Positions 8,461-15,919 of a stretch of 21,176 nt of DNA are shown here, piece by piece. Source of the DNA: an uncultured Oscillospiraceae bacterium (GTDB lineage: Bacteria > Bacillota > Clostridia > Oscillospirales > Acutalibacteraceae); assembly GCA_902495835.1 (NCBI GenBank), contig CABUYS010000011.1, positions 1 through 21,176 on the forward strand. Direction: 5' to 3'. Below the pieces are notes generated by a model. The model made no database searches. It was not told where the DNA came from and saw only the letters and a program-made list of their open reading frames with translations. The position numbers and the translations under genes were made by a program. How positions within the stretch are numbered: the stretch's first letter is position 1; every line of letters starts with the position of its first letter.

Positions 8461-9681
8461 ATGAGCCTTATAGTTCAAAAATTTGGCGGAACTTCTGTCG
8501 CGGACGCTCATCACCTATTTAATGTCGCAAAAAAAATAACGGATTTATATTCAAAAAACAACGATGTTGTGGTAGTTGTCTCTGCTCAAGGAGACACTAC
8601 AGACGATCTTTTAAAAAAAGCATACCAAGTAAACTCAACTCCTCCTCTAAGGGAAATGGACGCCTTTTTATCCGCCGGAGAACAAATGTCCGCTGCTCTC
8701 TTGGCAATGGCAATTAAAAAATCAGGATTTCCCGCTGTGTCTCTTACAGGATGGCAGGCAGGATTTCAAACTGATTTAAATCACGGAAATGCAGAAATAA
8801 CAAACATAATAACCGAAAGAATCAAAAAAGAATTAAAAAAGAAAAACATAGTAATAATAGCAGGCTTTCAAGGCATAAATGAAAACAAAGATATAACAAC
8901 TCTGGGAAGAGGAGGTTCTGACACAAGCGCAGTTGCGGTTTGTGCATATTTAAACGCTGATATATGCAAAATTTATACAGATGTTGACGGCGTTTATACA
9001 GCTGATCCCAGAATTGTTCCAAGTGCAAAAAAACTAGAAAGTATATCTTATGAAGAAATGTTTGAGATGTCATGTCTGGGTGCTCAAGTACTTAATGACC
9101 GTTCCATTTCAACTGCCAAAAAATACGGCGTTGAAGTTGAAGTACTCTCTAGCATGTCAAACAAAGAATCCGGAACCGTTGTTAAAAATATATACAAAAA
9201 ATCAATTCACAATATAGCAGGAATTGCAGCTTTAAATAATATTGTCAAAATAACTGTAAGCGATATAGAAAACGCAAAAATCTTTCAAAATAAAATAATT
9301 GATGAACTAAAAAAATCAGAAATTACAGTCGACGATTTATTAACTCCAATAGGTCCCTTATCAAAAAATAATTTGGTATTTACTGTTTTTGAAAATCAAC
9401 TTGAAAAAACTTTGGAAATTTTAGAAAAATTACTTGAAAACAAAAAAAATCAAATCTATTATGAGAAAAACAAATCTAAAATATCTGTCGTAAACATGGA
9501 AGAAAATATCAACATAAACATTGCTTCCATAGTATTTGAAACTCTTTCAGAAGCCGAAATAAACATAGAAATGGTTGCCTGCAACAACGAGCGGGTGTCC
9601 ATAATTGTTGAATCGAGCAATATGCATTCAGCTCTAAACATAATTCACAGCAAACTTTTTGAAGAAGATAATCTATTGTAA
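8461..9681 (+). CDS. lysC: Aspartate kinase (monofunctional, two C-terminal ACT domains)
   Basis: 406 residues. It phosphorylates L-aspartate, the first step towards lysine/diaminopimelate, threonine and methionine. The kinase domain has 'VQKFGGTSV' (5-13), 'SAGEQ' (71-75), 'TGWQAG' (96-101), 'TTLGRGGSDTSA' (146-157) and 'TDVDGVYTADPR' (173-184), all highly typical. ACT regions lie at about 262-325 and 340-402 and are divergent: the usual 'INIEMISTSEI'-type strand reads INIEM-V-A-C-N-N-E-R here, so the effector site may differ. The start is fixed by the conserved N-terminus; GGGAGG lies 12 bases upstream. I saw no lysine riboswitch or T-box in the 94 bases before it. It may supply diaminopimelate for the peptidoglycan theme of its neighbours. 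A hairpin follows the stop. Confidence 0.95.
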   Translation: MSLIVQKFGGTSVADAHHLFNVAKKITDLYSKNNDVVVVVSAQGDTTDDLLKKAYQVNSTPPLREMDAFLSAGEQMSAALLAMAIKKSGFPAVSLTGWQAGFQTDLNHGNAEITNIITERIKKELKKKNIVIIAGFQGINENKDITTLGRGGSDTSAVAVCAYLNADICKIYTDVDGVYTADPRIVPSAKKLESISYEEMFEMSCLGAQVLNDRSISTAKKYGVEVEVLSSMSNKESGTVVKNIYKKSIHNIAGIAALNNIVKITVSDIENAKIFQNKIIDELKKSEITVDDLLTPIGPLSKNNLVFTVFENQLEKTLEILEKLLENKKNQIYYEKNKSKISVVNMEENININIASIVFETLSEAEINIEMVACNNERVSIIVESSNMHSALNIIHSKLFEEDNLL

Positions 9682-9703
9682 AAAATAGGAAATAAATAAC
9701 TAC

Positions 9704-9758
9704 AGCATATACTTTTTTTCAGCTTTTATGCGAAAAGTATATGCTTATTATATTTTAG
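9704..9758 (+). terminator. Probable terminator after lysC
   Basis: A perfect 13-bp stem pairs AGCATATACTTTT (9704-9716) with AAAAGTATATGCT (9733-9745), followed by TATTATATTTT. The T-tract is interrupted, so efficiency is uncertain. Seven bases around the start of the loop (TTCAGCT, 9718-9724) are complementary to AGCTGAA at 9757-9763, so a pseudoknot-like alternative pairing is possible. Confidence 0.6.
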
Positions 9759-9763
9759 CTGAA

Positions 9764-9948
9764 GGAAGTAAGCAAAATATACTTCAAAAACTACGTGAAA
9801 TTTTAATTAAAACAATGCCTTTTTTAGTATAATAATGAAGTTTAAGCTATCAAAATAAAGAAAAGCGTTGTTTATGATGCAAAGTTTATCGAATAGTATC
9901 TACTTCAAATAAAGCGTATTGAAAATGATAAAATACCTAAAAGTGAAA
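9764..9948. other. AT-rich sequence without a recognisable gene
   Basis: Lies between the lysC terminator and the decayed transposase fragment. All frames are broken. It may hold the unrecognisable remainder of the same transposase, but I cannot align it by eye. Confidence 0.4.
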
Positions 9949-10078
9949 TAATGTTCAAAAAATACTCACATTAAAGTATATATTTGAAAACAGACATTTC
10001 CTATCAGAAGTACCTTACGTTAGTGCAGAAGGATTAAATACTGAAACAATACAGAAATATATTAATTGTCAAACTTAA
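9949..10078 (+). pseudogene. C-terminal fragment of an IS200-type TnpA (Y1/HUH transposase), frameshifted
   Basis: One frame reads 'IMFKKYSH' then a stop. Shifted by one frame, the sequence continues as 'LKYIFENRHFL', then 'SEVPYVSAEGLNTETIQKYI', then a TAA at 10076-10078. This matches the end of IS200-group TnpA proteins, which typically read about 'LMIF..Y..LKY.YGNRHFW..GYYV.TVG.N...I..YI..Q'. The segment covers the region of the catalytic tyrosine helix. The N-terminal two thirds are missing or unrecognisable, no intact start exists, and the frame is broken, so it is inactive. It lies next to, and opposite in strand to, the deleted IS200 derivative at 10142-10521. Confidence 0.7.
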
Positions 10079-10326
10079 AGCTAAGGAATGTTATACCCTT
10101 TAAGAACCGGTAAATAATCATTTCTCTTAATCTTTAACACAGTAATAATCATCTCTCAGCCTAGCCTTGGGGTATTTCTTTAGCGGGAGAAGTGCTGCTT
10201 TACTAGCTGCCTCTAAACGAGGATGACAGAACCTGTTTACTTGCTATCCATAAATAAATTTGTACTCATAAATGTTAATTGTTCTCCAAATTCATCTTCT
10301 TTATTTTCTAAATATAGCTCCTATTT

Positions 10327-10386
10327 TTAATCTTTATGGTATTTGCAGTTCCACTTTGTATGTGATAAGCTATTTATATCATTCAT
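10327..10386 (-). pseudogene. Truncated IS200 tnpA start in MITE copy 1
   Basis: ATG at 10386 is preceded by AAAGGAGG. The product is 19 residues, beginning MNDINSLSHTKWNCKYH, the hallmark N-terminus of IS200-group TnpA, then 'KD' and a stop. The HUH motif and catalytic tyrosine are absent. Confidence 0.75.
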
Positions 10387-10396
10387 TTTGAATGTC

Positions 10397-10457
10397 CTCC
10401 TTTTGATGCTTTCTTTAGCAGTTTCCAGACCGTTATTACATTCTACATCAAAAGGAG
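10397..10457 (-). promoter_or_regulatory. Anti-Shine-Dalgarno hairpin over the truncated tnpA start (copy 1)
   Basis: CATCAAAAGGAG, which contains the ribosome binding site (minus strand, 10408-10397), is perfectly complementary over 12 bases to CTCCTTTTGATG (minus strand, 10457-10446). In the transcript this would hide the ribosome binding site. Translational repression by a 5' hairpin is known for IS200 tnpA. Confidence 0.65.
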
Positions 10458-10527
10458 TTTTCATTACGTTATTATATCGCTTACGCTATCACTGAACCAC
10501 GCGGGATTTCGCCTGGTTTTATACATA

Positions 10528-10553
10528 CAAAAACCAGCCATTTTGAAATGGCT
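10528..10553 (-). terminator. Terminator of the germination operon
   Basis: On the minus strand AGCCATTT-CA-AAATGGCT (10553-10536) is followed by GG and TTTTT (10533-10529). It lies 73 bases after the gerC stop and just before the left end of MITE copy 1. Confidence 0.85.
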
Positions 10554-10625
10554 GACATTTTATGCCTTTATAAAGTTTTCCATACCACTTTTCTTAGGCG
10601 TGGTCATGATTCTTATTATATTTGG

Positions 10626-11726
10626 TTATAAAATTTCTTTTCCTGTAATTGTAACGCTGACATTCGGAGCAATATCATAATTACATTTTTTAATATAATC
10701 GCTCCAATTCGACTCTATTTTTTTAAATTTTTTAGGATTTGAATTTTTTAAAACTCTACCCCAGTCAAAATTATCTATTCCTTTGGAAATACATCTGTTT
10801 ATAGATTTGCTGCATAAATTCACAAGTTTTTCTGAAAAATTTTTTTGAATCAAACCTTTAATGTTTTCATCAAAGTAAGCATCGAATTTCTTATCAAAAG
10901 CAAAAACAGATATGCTTACATCTAAATTGATAGTAAATTTTGCGTTGTCATCGTCAATCGCCGCCTTTAATTTCGGAGAAATCTCGTTTATAGAACAAGT
11001 TACTTCCTGCGAAGAATCTAAAGGAACACTGCAAGCACCAAAATCCGTAACTCCTTTTAAAAGCATAAATCCAAGGGCACTATCTGCATCCAAATATTCT
11101 TTTAAAACGTCTTTTTTAAATACAGCAACGCCTTTTAAACAAACATTTGTGCCTTCTGACTCCGGCAGCACTTCCAACCACGCCGCATACGGATCTGAAA
11201 TATTACTTTTTAGGTTTGAAACAAAATGAAGAATATCAGAATTTAAATTTTCAGGAACAAGGTCATGAATATTTTTGGATTTAATGGGTTTACCTTCGGA
11301 TTTACATTTAAAAATCTCCGATGCGTTTCCTTTTGTAACACACACTTTAACTTTCGGACGAGTTTCGTAGTGACGCACAAAAAAATCCATAAAATTGTCA
11401 ATTCCGCTCTTTGCAACTTCTTCACCGATTATAACCACTAAATTTTGAGAATAAACAGGTTGTAAATCCGTTTGCTTTGATATGCTTTCCAGAGCTTCAA
11501 CAAGGGAATTTCCTGATATTTTGAGAGTTTTTATATTAGGCTCTTCTTCCCCTGCGGGGTTTTGAAAATCAAGAGCTTGAACAGTTACCATGTAACTGCT
11601 TTTATTATAATCTATTGCTATTCCTTGAACTATCAACTTTTGATGAATTTGTTGCTGCTCTGTGCATGCGGTGAATGTGAAAAATATAAGAGGAAATAAA
11701 AATAATAAAATCTTTTTAGTTTTCAA
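10626..11726 (-). CDS. Ger(x)C family spore germination lipoprotein (GerAC type)
   Basis: 366 residues. This is the lipoprotein subunit of a germinant receptor in the spore inner membrane. The N-terminus is a signal peptide ending in a lipobox-like TFTAC with C21 as the lipidated residue. The family pattern 'KLIVQGIAIDY..S.Y.VTVQALDF' (about 31-55), 'SLVEALESISKQ...PVYSQNLVVIIGEEVAKSGI' (about 73-110) and a C-terminal 'DNFDWG' segment are present. It starts with TTG (11726-11724), preceded by AAAGGAG with a 10-base gap. The TTG lies inside the last codons of gerB, an 11-base overlap that suggests translational coupling. It is the last gene of the operon and is followed by a clean terminator. 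Length is usual for the family. Confidence 0.93.
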   Translation of the reverse strand: MKTKKILLFLFPLIFFTFTACTEQQQIHQKLIVQGIAIDYNKSSYMVTVQALDFQNPAGEEEPNIKTLKISGNSLVEALESISKQTDLQPVYSQNLVVIIGEEVAKSGIDNFMDFFVRHYETRPKVKVCVTKGNASEIFKCKSEGKPIKSKNIHDLVPENLNSDILHFVSNLKSNISDPYAAWLEVLPESEGTNVCLKGVAVFKKDVLKEYLDADSALGFMLLKGVTDFGACSVPLDSSQEVTCSINEISPKLKAAIDDDNAKFTINLDVSISVFAFDKKFDAYFDENIKGLIQKNFSEKLVNLCSKSINRCISKGIDNFDWGRVLKNSNPKKFKKIESNWSDYIKKCNYDIAPNVSVTITGKEIL

Positions 11727-12807
11727 TTCTGATTTTCTCCTTTTTTGAAGGCAATTTTTTTAAAACTATAAGTATCAAAGGGATAACAACAGCAAGTATG
11801 ATCAAGTACACAAAGAAAAAACTCGTTACAAATGGTTCGCGTAAAATTGAAAAATTCTCGTAAAACATCGGGAAAACTGCCATTAACACACTGAAAATTA
11901 TTATTGAAATTTTTCTGTACTTTTCCCCCATTATATTTTTAATTCCTTCCCCCGCCAAAAGCAAAAACAGCGACAGTTTTAAAAATATTCCCGACATCCA
12001 TATTCCTAAATAAATGACATCCAAATGCCTGAAAGAACCAAATTTTCCTATTCCTGCGGCTGTGTAAACAGGGAAAAGCTGCGTAGATGCAAAATCGCCC
12101 ATAGTTCCCGTAATAAGCAAAATAATTATAACAAATACGGTATAAACCCCTACGTTCCACCAAATTATACCTTTGCGGTGATTCCCCCGAGCCAATGGAA
12201 AAAGAACGGCAAGTGCAGGAATACACGCACTTTGAGAAAGCATATATTCCAAACCCTCTAAAAAAGATTCGCTTCCGTTATAAAATACAGGAACAAAATT
12301 TATTGCTTCTACACTGGAAAATAAAGAAATTCCCAAGAATATTACCGAAAGCACGGTCGCTATAAATATAAATCCTGCGGTTCTTACTACCGCTTCAACT
12401 CCTTTGTAAGCACCGTAACACGCAGACATCAAAAGTATAATTGAAAGCAGTGGTAAAGAAATGGGAGGATTAACTGTATTTATAATAAAATTGTTAAATA
12501 TCGCAAGAGTATGAAAACTCACCAACAAATAATATACTATATATAATATTATTAAAATCCATCCCACTCTTCCGAGTAGTTCTCGAGCGTTATCCATTAA
12601 ATTCATTTTTTTATCCATACAAAAAAGTTTGTATATCGGCATTAAAAGCAAAAACGTAATTAAAAAAGCAACAGGAGCAGAAATAATATGGTCCCATATT
12701 TCTGAATCTCCTATCAAAAGCGTACCGTAAGTCATGCTCACAACCATGCGACTTATAAAAAGCATTGAAAAAACTTGTCCCACGGAAATTGACGGTCTTT
12801 TCTCCAT
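11716..12807 (-). CDS. GerAB-type germination permease (GerAB/ArcD/ProY family transporter)
   Basis: 363 residues, almost entirely hydrophobic, with about ten predicted membrane helices. The first helices are 'VSMTYGTLLIG' (about 18-28) and 'ISAPVAFLITFLLLMPIY'. This is the APC-superfamily integral membrane subunit thought to sense the germinant in GerA-type receptors. The N-terminus 'ISVGQVFSMLFISRM' is typical. GGAAGG precedes the ATG. The gap to gerA is only 21 bases and the 3' end overlaps gerC by 11 bases, so it is the middle gene of a three-gene operon. Ligand specificity cannot be read from sequence here. Confidence 0.92.
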   Translation of the reverse strand: MEKRPSISVGQVFSMLFISRMVVSMTYGTLLIGDSEIWDHIISAPVAFLITFLLLMPIYKLFCMDKKMNLMDNARELLGRVGWILIILYIVYYLLVSFHTLAIFNNFIINTVNPPISLPLLSIILLMSACYGAYKGVEAVVRTAGFIFIATVLSVIFLGISLFSSVEAINFVPVFYNGSESFLEGLEYMLSQSACIPALAVLFPLARGNHRKGIIWWNVGVYTVFVIIILLITGTMGDFASTQLFPVYTAAGIGKFGSFRHLDVIYLGIWMSGIFLKLSLFLLLAGEGIKNIMGEKYRKISIIIFSVLMAVFPMFYENFSILREPFVTSFFFVYLIILAVVIPLILIVLKKLPSKKEKIRIEN

Positions 12808-12828
12808 AAAATCTACCTTCCGTAAAAA

Positions 12829-14355
12829 TTATTTTTTAATTTCAGAACCTGGTAAATCTTGAATTTTTATACTCTTCTTAGTGAGAAAACTCCAGCCTCC
12901 TCTTACCAAAACGTCACGCATGGCAAAAATATTAAATGGAGAAATAGGTGAAGTAAACGGCACACCGTAGGTATTCTTCGAACATATATTTATAAGAACC
13001 GCGGTAAACACTATCATTATTCCCCATATTCCAAGAAGTCCTCCCGTAATTATAAAGACAAACTTTAAAATAGATATAGGTTCGTATAAATTCGGTATAA
13101 CGTATGAAGATATAGCCGTCAAGGCAACAACCATAAGCGTCGGTGCTCCTATAAGTCCCGAACTTACAGCTGTTTCTCCTATTACCAAAGCTCCGACTAT
13201 ACTCACTGCATGCCCTAAAGGTCTGGGAATTCTAAGACCCGCTTCTCTCATTATTTCATAAATAAGATGAATCAAAATAGTTTCAAACATTAAAGAAAAC
13301 GGCGTAGTTCCTACAGCAAGTGCAATTTTATTAAAAATCGGCCCGGGAAGTATTTCCGGATTAAACGTACTTATGCCTACATACAAGCCCGGAAGAAGAG
13401 TAGAAAGAAAAAAAGCAAAATATTTAAGCCATCTCGTAAAAGTTGCGAAATATGGATGCATTGAATAATCGTCCAAATGCTGAAAATACTCCACAAACAA
13501 ATAAGGAACTATTAAAACATTAGGTGTTCCGTCAATTAAAACGGCTACCCTTCCTTCAGAAATTTTTCCGCAAACAGTATCGGGTCTTTCTGTCATTCCG
13601 ACTCCGCTGAACAAAGAAAAATCTCCTTGGTCATCTAAATAAGGAAGGATGTACCCCGAATCCATTACCATTTCAAGGTCAATATTTTTAAGTCGTTTTT
13701 TTATTTCATTTAAAACACCGCTCGAAACTTTATCCACCAAATAACACAAGCAAACCATGGTTTTGCTCTCGGAACCAATTTGCATATTTTCAAATTTTAA
13801 ATTGGGACTTTTTAATCTGCGTCGTATAAGCGTCGTATTTATCATTACCGGTTCAACAAAACCTTCACGCGAACCTCTTTGCATTATTTCGGAAGATGGC
13901 TCGGAAACAGACCTAAACGGAAATCCCTGTACCCCCAAAGAAATCATGCAGTCACAGCCGTCCATAGCAAACAGGGCAAATCCGGACATAACTGCATTAA
14001 AGGCTTCTTCAAAAGTTGAAACTTGAAGTTGGTCGCACGCTATTACAATATTGTCTCTAATATACTCGTATTTTTCACGAGGAGTATTTCCTTTAATTTT
14101 TGAATTTATTATGGGATTCATAACACTTTGCGTAAAAGTATCTTTACTTATCATTCCTGATATCGTTATAATTGCACTTTTTACATCACAGATATCTATA
14201 TATTTTATAGATAGGTCTGCAGTATCGTTAAATTCTCTTTTGAAATATTCCAGATTTTCAGTTAAAGAGTTAGAGAAAAAATTACTTGTAACGCTCTTAT
14301 CAGATTTATTTTTCGAATTAAAATAAACTTGCTTGAGGTGCTTTATAAAGCCCAT
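12829..14355 (-). CDS. GerA family spore germination protein (GerAA type)
   Basis: 508 residues, normal for the family. The N-terminal about 290 residues form the soluble domain; the 'ISEGRVAVLIDGTPNVLIVPYLF' region (about 265-290) is strongly conserved in GerA proteins. The C-terminal half holds several membrane helices, including 'PGLYVGISTFNPEILP' and 'ILIHLIYEIMREAGLRIPRP', both family hallmarks, and 'GETAVSSGLIGAPTLMVVALTAI'. GerA and GerB types with the GerC lipoprotein form a receptor/ion channel in the spore inner membrane that triggers germination. The start is ATG with GGAAGTG upstream. Such operons are usually under sigma-G, but I could not identify a convincing sigma-G promoter in the 74 bases between it and the upstream terminator. 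Confidence 0.95.
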   Translation of the reverse strand: MGFIKHLKQVYFNSKNKSDKSVTSNFFSNSLTENLEYFKREFNDTADLSIKYIDICDVKSAIITISGMISKDTFTQSVMNPIINSKIKGNTPREKYEYIRDNIVIACDQLQVSTFEEAFNAVMSGFALFAMDGCDCMISLGVQGFPFRSVSEPSSEIMQRGSREGFVEPVMINTTLIRRRLKSPNLKFENMQIGSESKTMVCLCYLVDKVSSGVLNEIKKRLKNIDLEMVMDSGYILPYLDDQGDFSLFSGVGMTERPDTVCGKISEGRVAVLIDGTPNVLIVPYLFVEYFQHLDDYSMHPYFATFTRWLKYFAFFLSTLLPGLYVGISTFNPEILPGPIFNKIALAVGTTPFSLMFETILIHLIYEIMREAGLRIPRPLGHAVSIVGALVIGETAVSSGLIGAPTLMVVALTAISSYVIPNLYEPISILKFVFIITGGLLGIWGIMIVFTAVLINICSKNTYGVPFTSPISPFNIFAMRDVLVRGGWSFLTKKSIKIQDLPGSEIKK

Positions 14356-14429
14356 AATGTTTCACTTCCGACACATTTAAATTATTGTATTATTATTTGA
14401 AGCAAAAAAGAAAATATACCAAAAATATC

Positions 14430-14479
14430 AAAATAAAAAGACTGCCACTCACCGCAGATTTACAAGCGGCAAGCAGCAG
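14430..14479 (-). terminator. Terminator of the Cys-rich protein gene
   Basis: On the minus strand CTGCTGCTTGCCGC (14479-14466) pairs with GCGGTGAGTGGCAG (14455-14442) over 14 bp with four G-U wobbles, followed by TCTTTTTATTTT. The wobbles become A/C mismatches on the other strand, so the hairpin is strand-specific and fits minus-strand transcription. Confidence 0.85.
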
Positions 14480-14511
14480 AATAATATTTTTTACAGAGGG
14501 GAGTTATTTTT

Positions 14512-14892
14512 TTAACCTATCATTCCCCGAAATACTTCTTCTTCGGTTTTATATTCCTTAGGTTCGTGAATTTCATGAGGTTCTTCGCATGGTGATTTGT
14601 GATGCCTGCAGTCAATTAACGCTTCACCGACTTCGGTTTTTGCACCGAACAATACAGGAACCTCTACACGTATTTTTTGACTCATTGTGAATTTACACGT
14701 TTCTCTTGGCTTTCCTTCGCATATTTTTCCTTCTCTTTCGATTATAGGCTTACCTATACACTCTGTTTTGACTTTTCCTACCTTTGCAAAAGGTTTTATT
14801 TCAACCGGTACTCCGACTTTTACCTCTTGGAATCCAAGTGCCGGACAAACTTCATGCTCCGGTTTGTATGATTTCTCATATGGACATGACAT
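14512..14892 (-). CDS. Small Cys-rich protein with two similar halves, unknown function
   Basis: 126 residues with an excellent ribosome binding site (AAGGAGGT, 8 bases before the ATG). There is no signal peptide or membrane segment. Residues 22-45 and 72-95 are an internal repeat: both are 24 long, run Q-x-V/I-x-V-x-VPV...VG...C, and end in Cys. Seven cysteines (3, 16, 45, 58, 66, 95, 102) are spread along the chain; the C-terminus is His/Glu-rich. I recall similar small Cys-rich proteins with an 'EVPV-x-FGA' strand in other Clostridia but cannot name the family with certainty. A spore-coat or other structural role is an inference from the Cys content and the adjacent germination operon, which is separated from it by its own terminator. 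Confidence 0.8.
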   Translation of the reverse strand: MSCPYEKSYKPEHEVCPALGFQEVKVGVPVEIKPFAKVGKVKTECIGKPIIEREGKICEGKPRETCKFTMSQKIRVEVPVLFGAKTEVGEALIDCRHHKSPCEEPHEIHEPKEYKTEEEVFRGMIG

Positions 14893-15036
14893 ATGTATTA
14901 ACCTCCTTTAATAATTCCTTTTTATTATGAAACTTGGTGTTCAACCAGTCTCATTAATATTATATTCAACAAAATCTTTTATGTTCTTTATATATAATTG
15001 CACAATTAATTTTTATTTTTTATATAATTCAAATTA

Positions 15037-15065
15037 TTGAAGAAAATTTTTAATTAATGTATAAT
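15037..15065 (+). promoter_or_regulatory. Sigma-A-type promoter of the cyclophilin-rsmD operon
   Basis: TTGAAG (15037-15042), a 17-base spacer and TATAAT (15060-15065), 37 bases before the ATG at 15102. The -10 is perfect and the -35 matches 4 of 6. The surrounding divergent intergenic region is very AT-rich. Confidence 0.75.
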
Positions 15066-15101
15066 TATCTGGATAAATTTAAAATAAAAAGGATTTTTTA
15101 A

Positions 15102-15899
15102 ATGAAAAAATTAACTAAATTAATGGGAGTCGTGACAATGGGCGGTATAATGCTTTTAAACATGGGTTGCAACAAAGTTAAAGAAGAAGTTGATTCACCA
15201 ACACTTTCATCGCCGATAGGTTATCAACTTGAAGCGCCTGAAGACGGCGAAGAAATTGCAGTGGTTTCTACTAACGTAGGAGATTTTAAATTACGATTTT
15301 TCCCGGACAAAGCACCAAAAGCCGTAGAAAACTTTAAAGCTCTTTCAAAAGAAGGTTACTACAATAATATTATCTTCCACCGCGTCATAAAAGATTTTAT
15401 GATACAAGGAGGAGATCCCGACGGAACCGGAATGGGCGGAAAAAGCATTTGGGAAAAGGATTTCGAAGATGAATTCAGCGACAGCCTTTTTAACATAACA
15501 GGTTCAATTGCAATGGCTAATCGAGGACCAAATACAAACGGAAGTCAATTTTTTATAAATAATCAAGACCCCCAAAATTTTAAAGGTTGGGACCAGTTTA
15601 ATCAGTACTATGAAATTTATAAAAAGAATCCGGAAGTATTTACGAAAAATTACGGCGGAACAATTGATATGTCAAAAATAACTGACGAAATCAAAAAGCT
15701 GTATGAAACTCACGGAGGAAATCCACATCTCGACGGATATTATAACACTGCCAAAAGAGGACATACCGTATTCGGACAAGTTTTTGAGGGCATGGAAACT
15801 ATAGATAAAATTTCAAATGTAAAAACAAGCGAAGATAACAAACCTATAGAACCTGTCGTTATAAAAAATATAAAAATAGAAGTATATAAGAAAAAATAA
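15102..15899 (+). CDS. Cyclophilin-type peptidyl-prolyl cis-trans isomerase, lipoprotein
   Basis: 265 residues. It catalyses cis-trans isomerisation of X-Pro bonds, probably helping exported proteins fold outside the membrane. The signal sequence ends at C23 (LNMGC, an imperfect lipobox). The cyclophilin core shows 'FHRVIKDFMIQGGDP' (92-106, with catalytic Arg94), 'GTGMGG' and 'NGSQFFI' (146-152). Between this and 'HTVFGQVFEGM' (221-231) lies an insert of about 68 residues (153-220), seen in some Clostridial cyclophilins, containing a Tyr/Lys-rich helical segment. AAAAGGA precedes the start. It is the first gene of a plus-strand run; rsmD begins 20 bases after its stop. Confidence 0.93.
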   Translation: MKKLTKLMGVVTMGGIMLLNMGCNKVKEEVDSPTLSSPIGYQLEAPEDGEEIAVVSTNVGDFKLRFFPDKAPKAVENFKALSKEGYYNNIIFHRVIKDFMIQGGDPDGTGMGGKSIWEKDFEDEFSDSLFNITGSIAMANRGPNTNGSQFFINNQDPQNFKGWDQFNQYYEIYKKNPEVFTKNYGGTIDMSKITDEIKKLYETHGGNPHLDGYYNTAKRGHTVFGQVFEGMETIDKISNVKTSEDNKPIEPVVIKNIKIEVYKKK

Positions 15900-15919
15900 T
15901 TTCAATATTCCTTGAAGAG

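Larger units (their letters stand above)
10142..10521 (-). mobile_element. MITE-like, internally deleted IS200 derivative, copy 1
   Basis: On the minus strand the order is: left-end hairpin (AACCA/TGGTT arms at 10495-10518, with a central mismatch), an RBS-masking hairpin, a 19-codon TnpA N-terminus, a short TnpA C-terminus-like stretch ('KEDEFGEQLTF') in another frame, and the right end containing 'TAAAGAAATACCCC' and a decayed terminal hairpin near 10156-10172. It aligns along its whole length with the copy at 17012-17389, which has the opposite orientation. It encodes no transposase and could only move with TnpA supplied in trans. End points are inferred from where similarity between the two copies stops. 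Confidence 0.75.

Noticed and set aside
10912..11229. 105-codon plus-strand frame antisense to the GerC-type gene
   Set aside because: No ribosome binding site or family pattern; the opposite strand encodes a clear Ger(x)C lipoprotein.
14356..14429. Sigma-G promoter for the germination operon
   Set aside because: GGTATA and CAAATAATA occur on the minus strand, but spacing and -10 match are poor.
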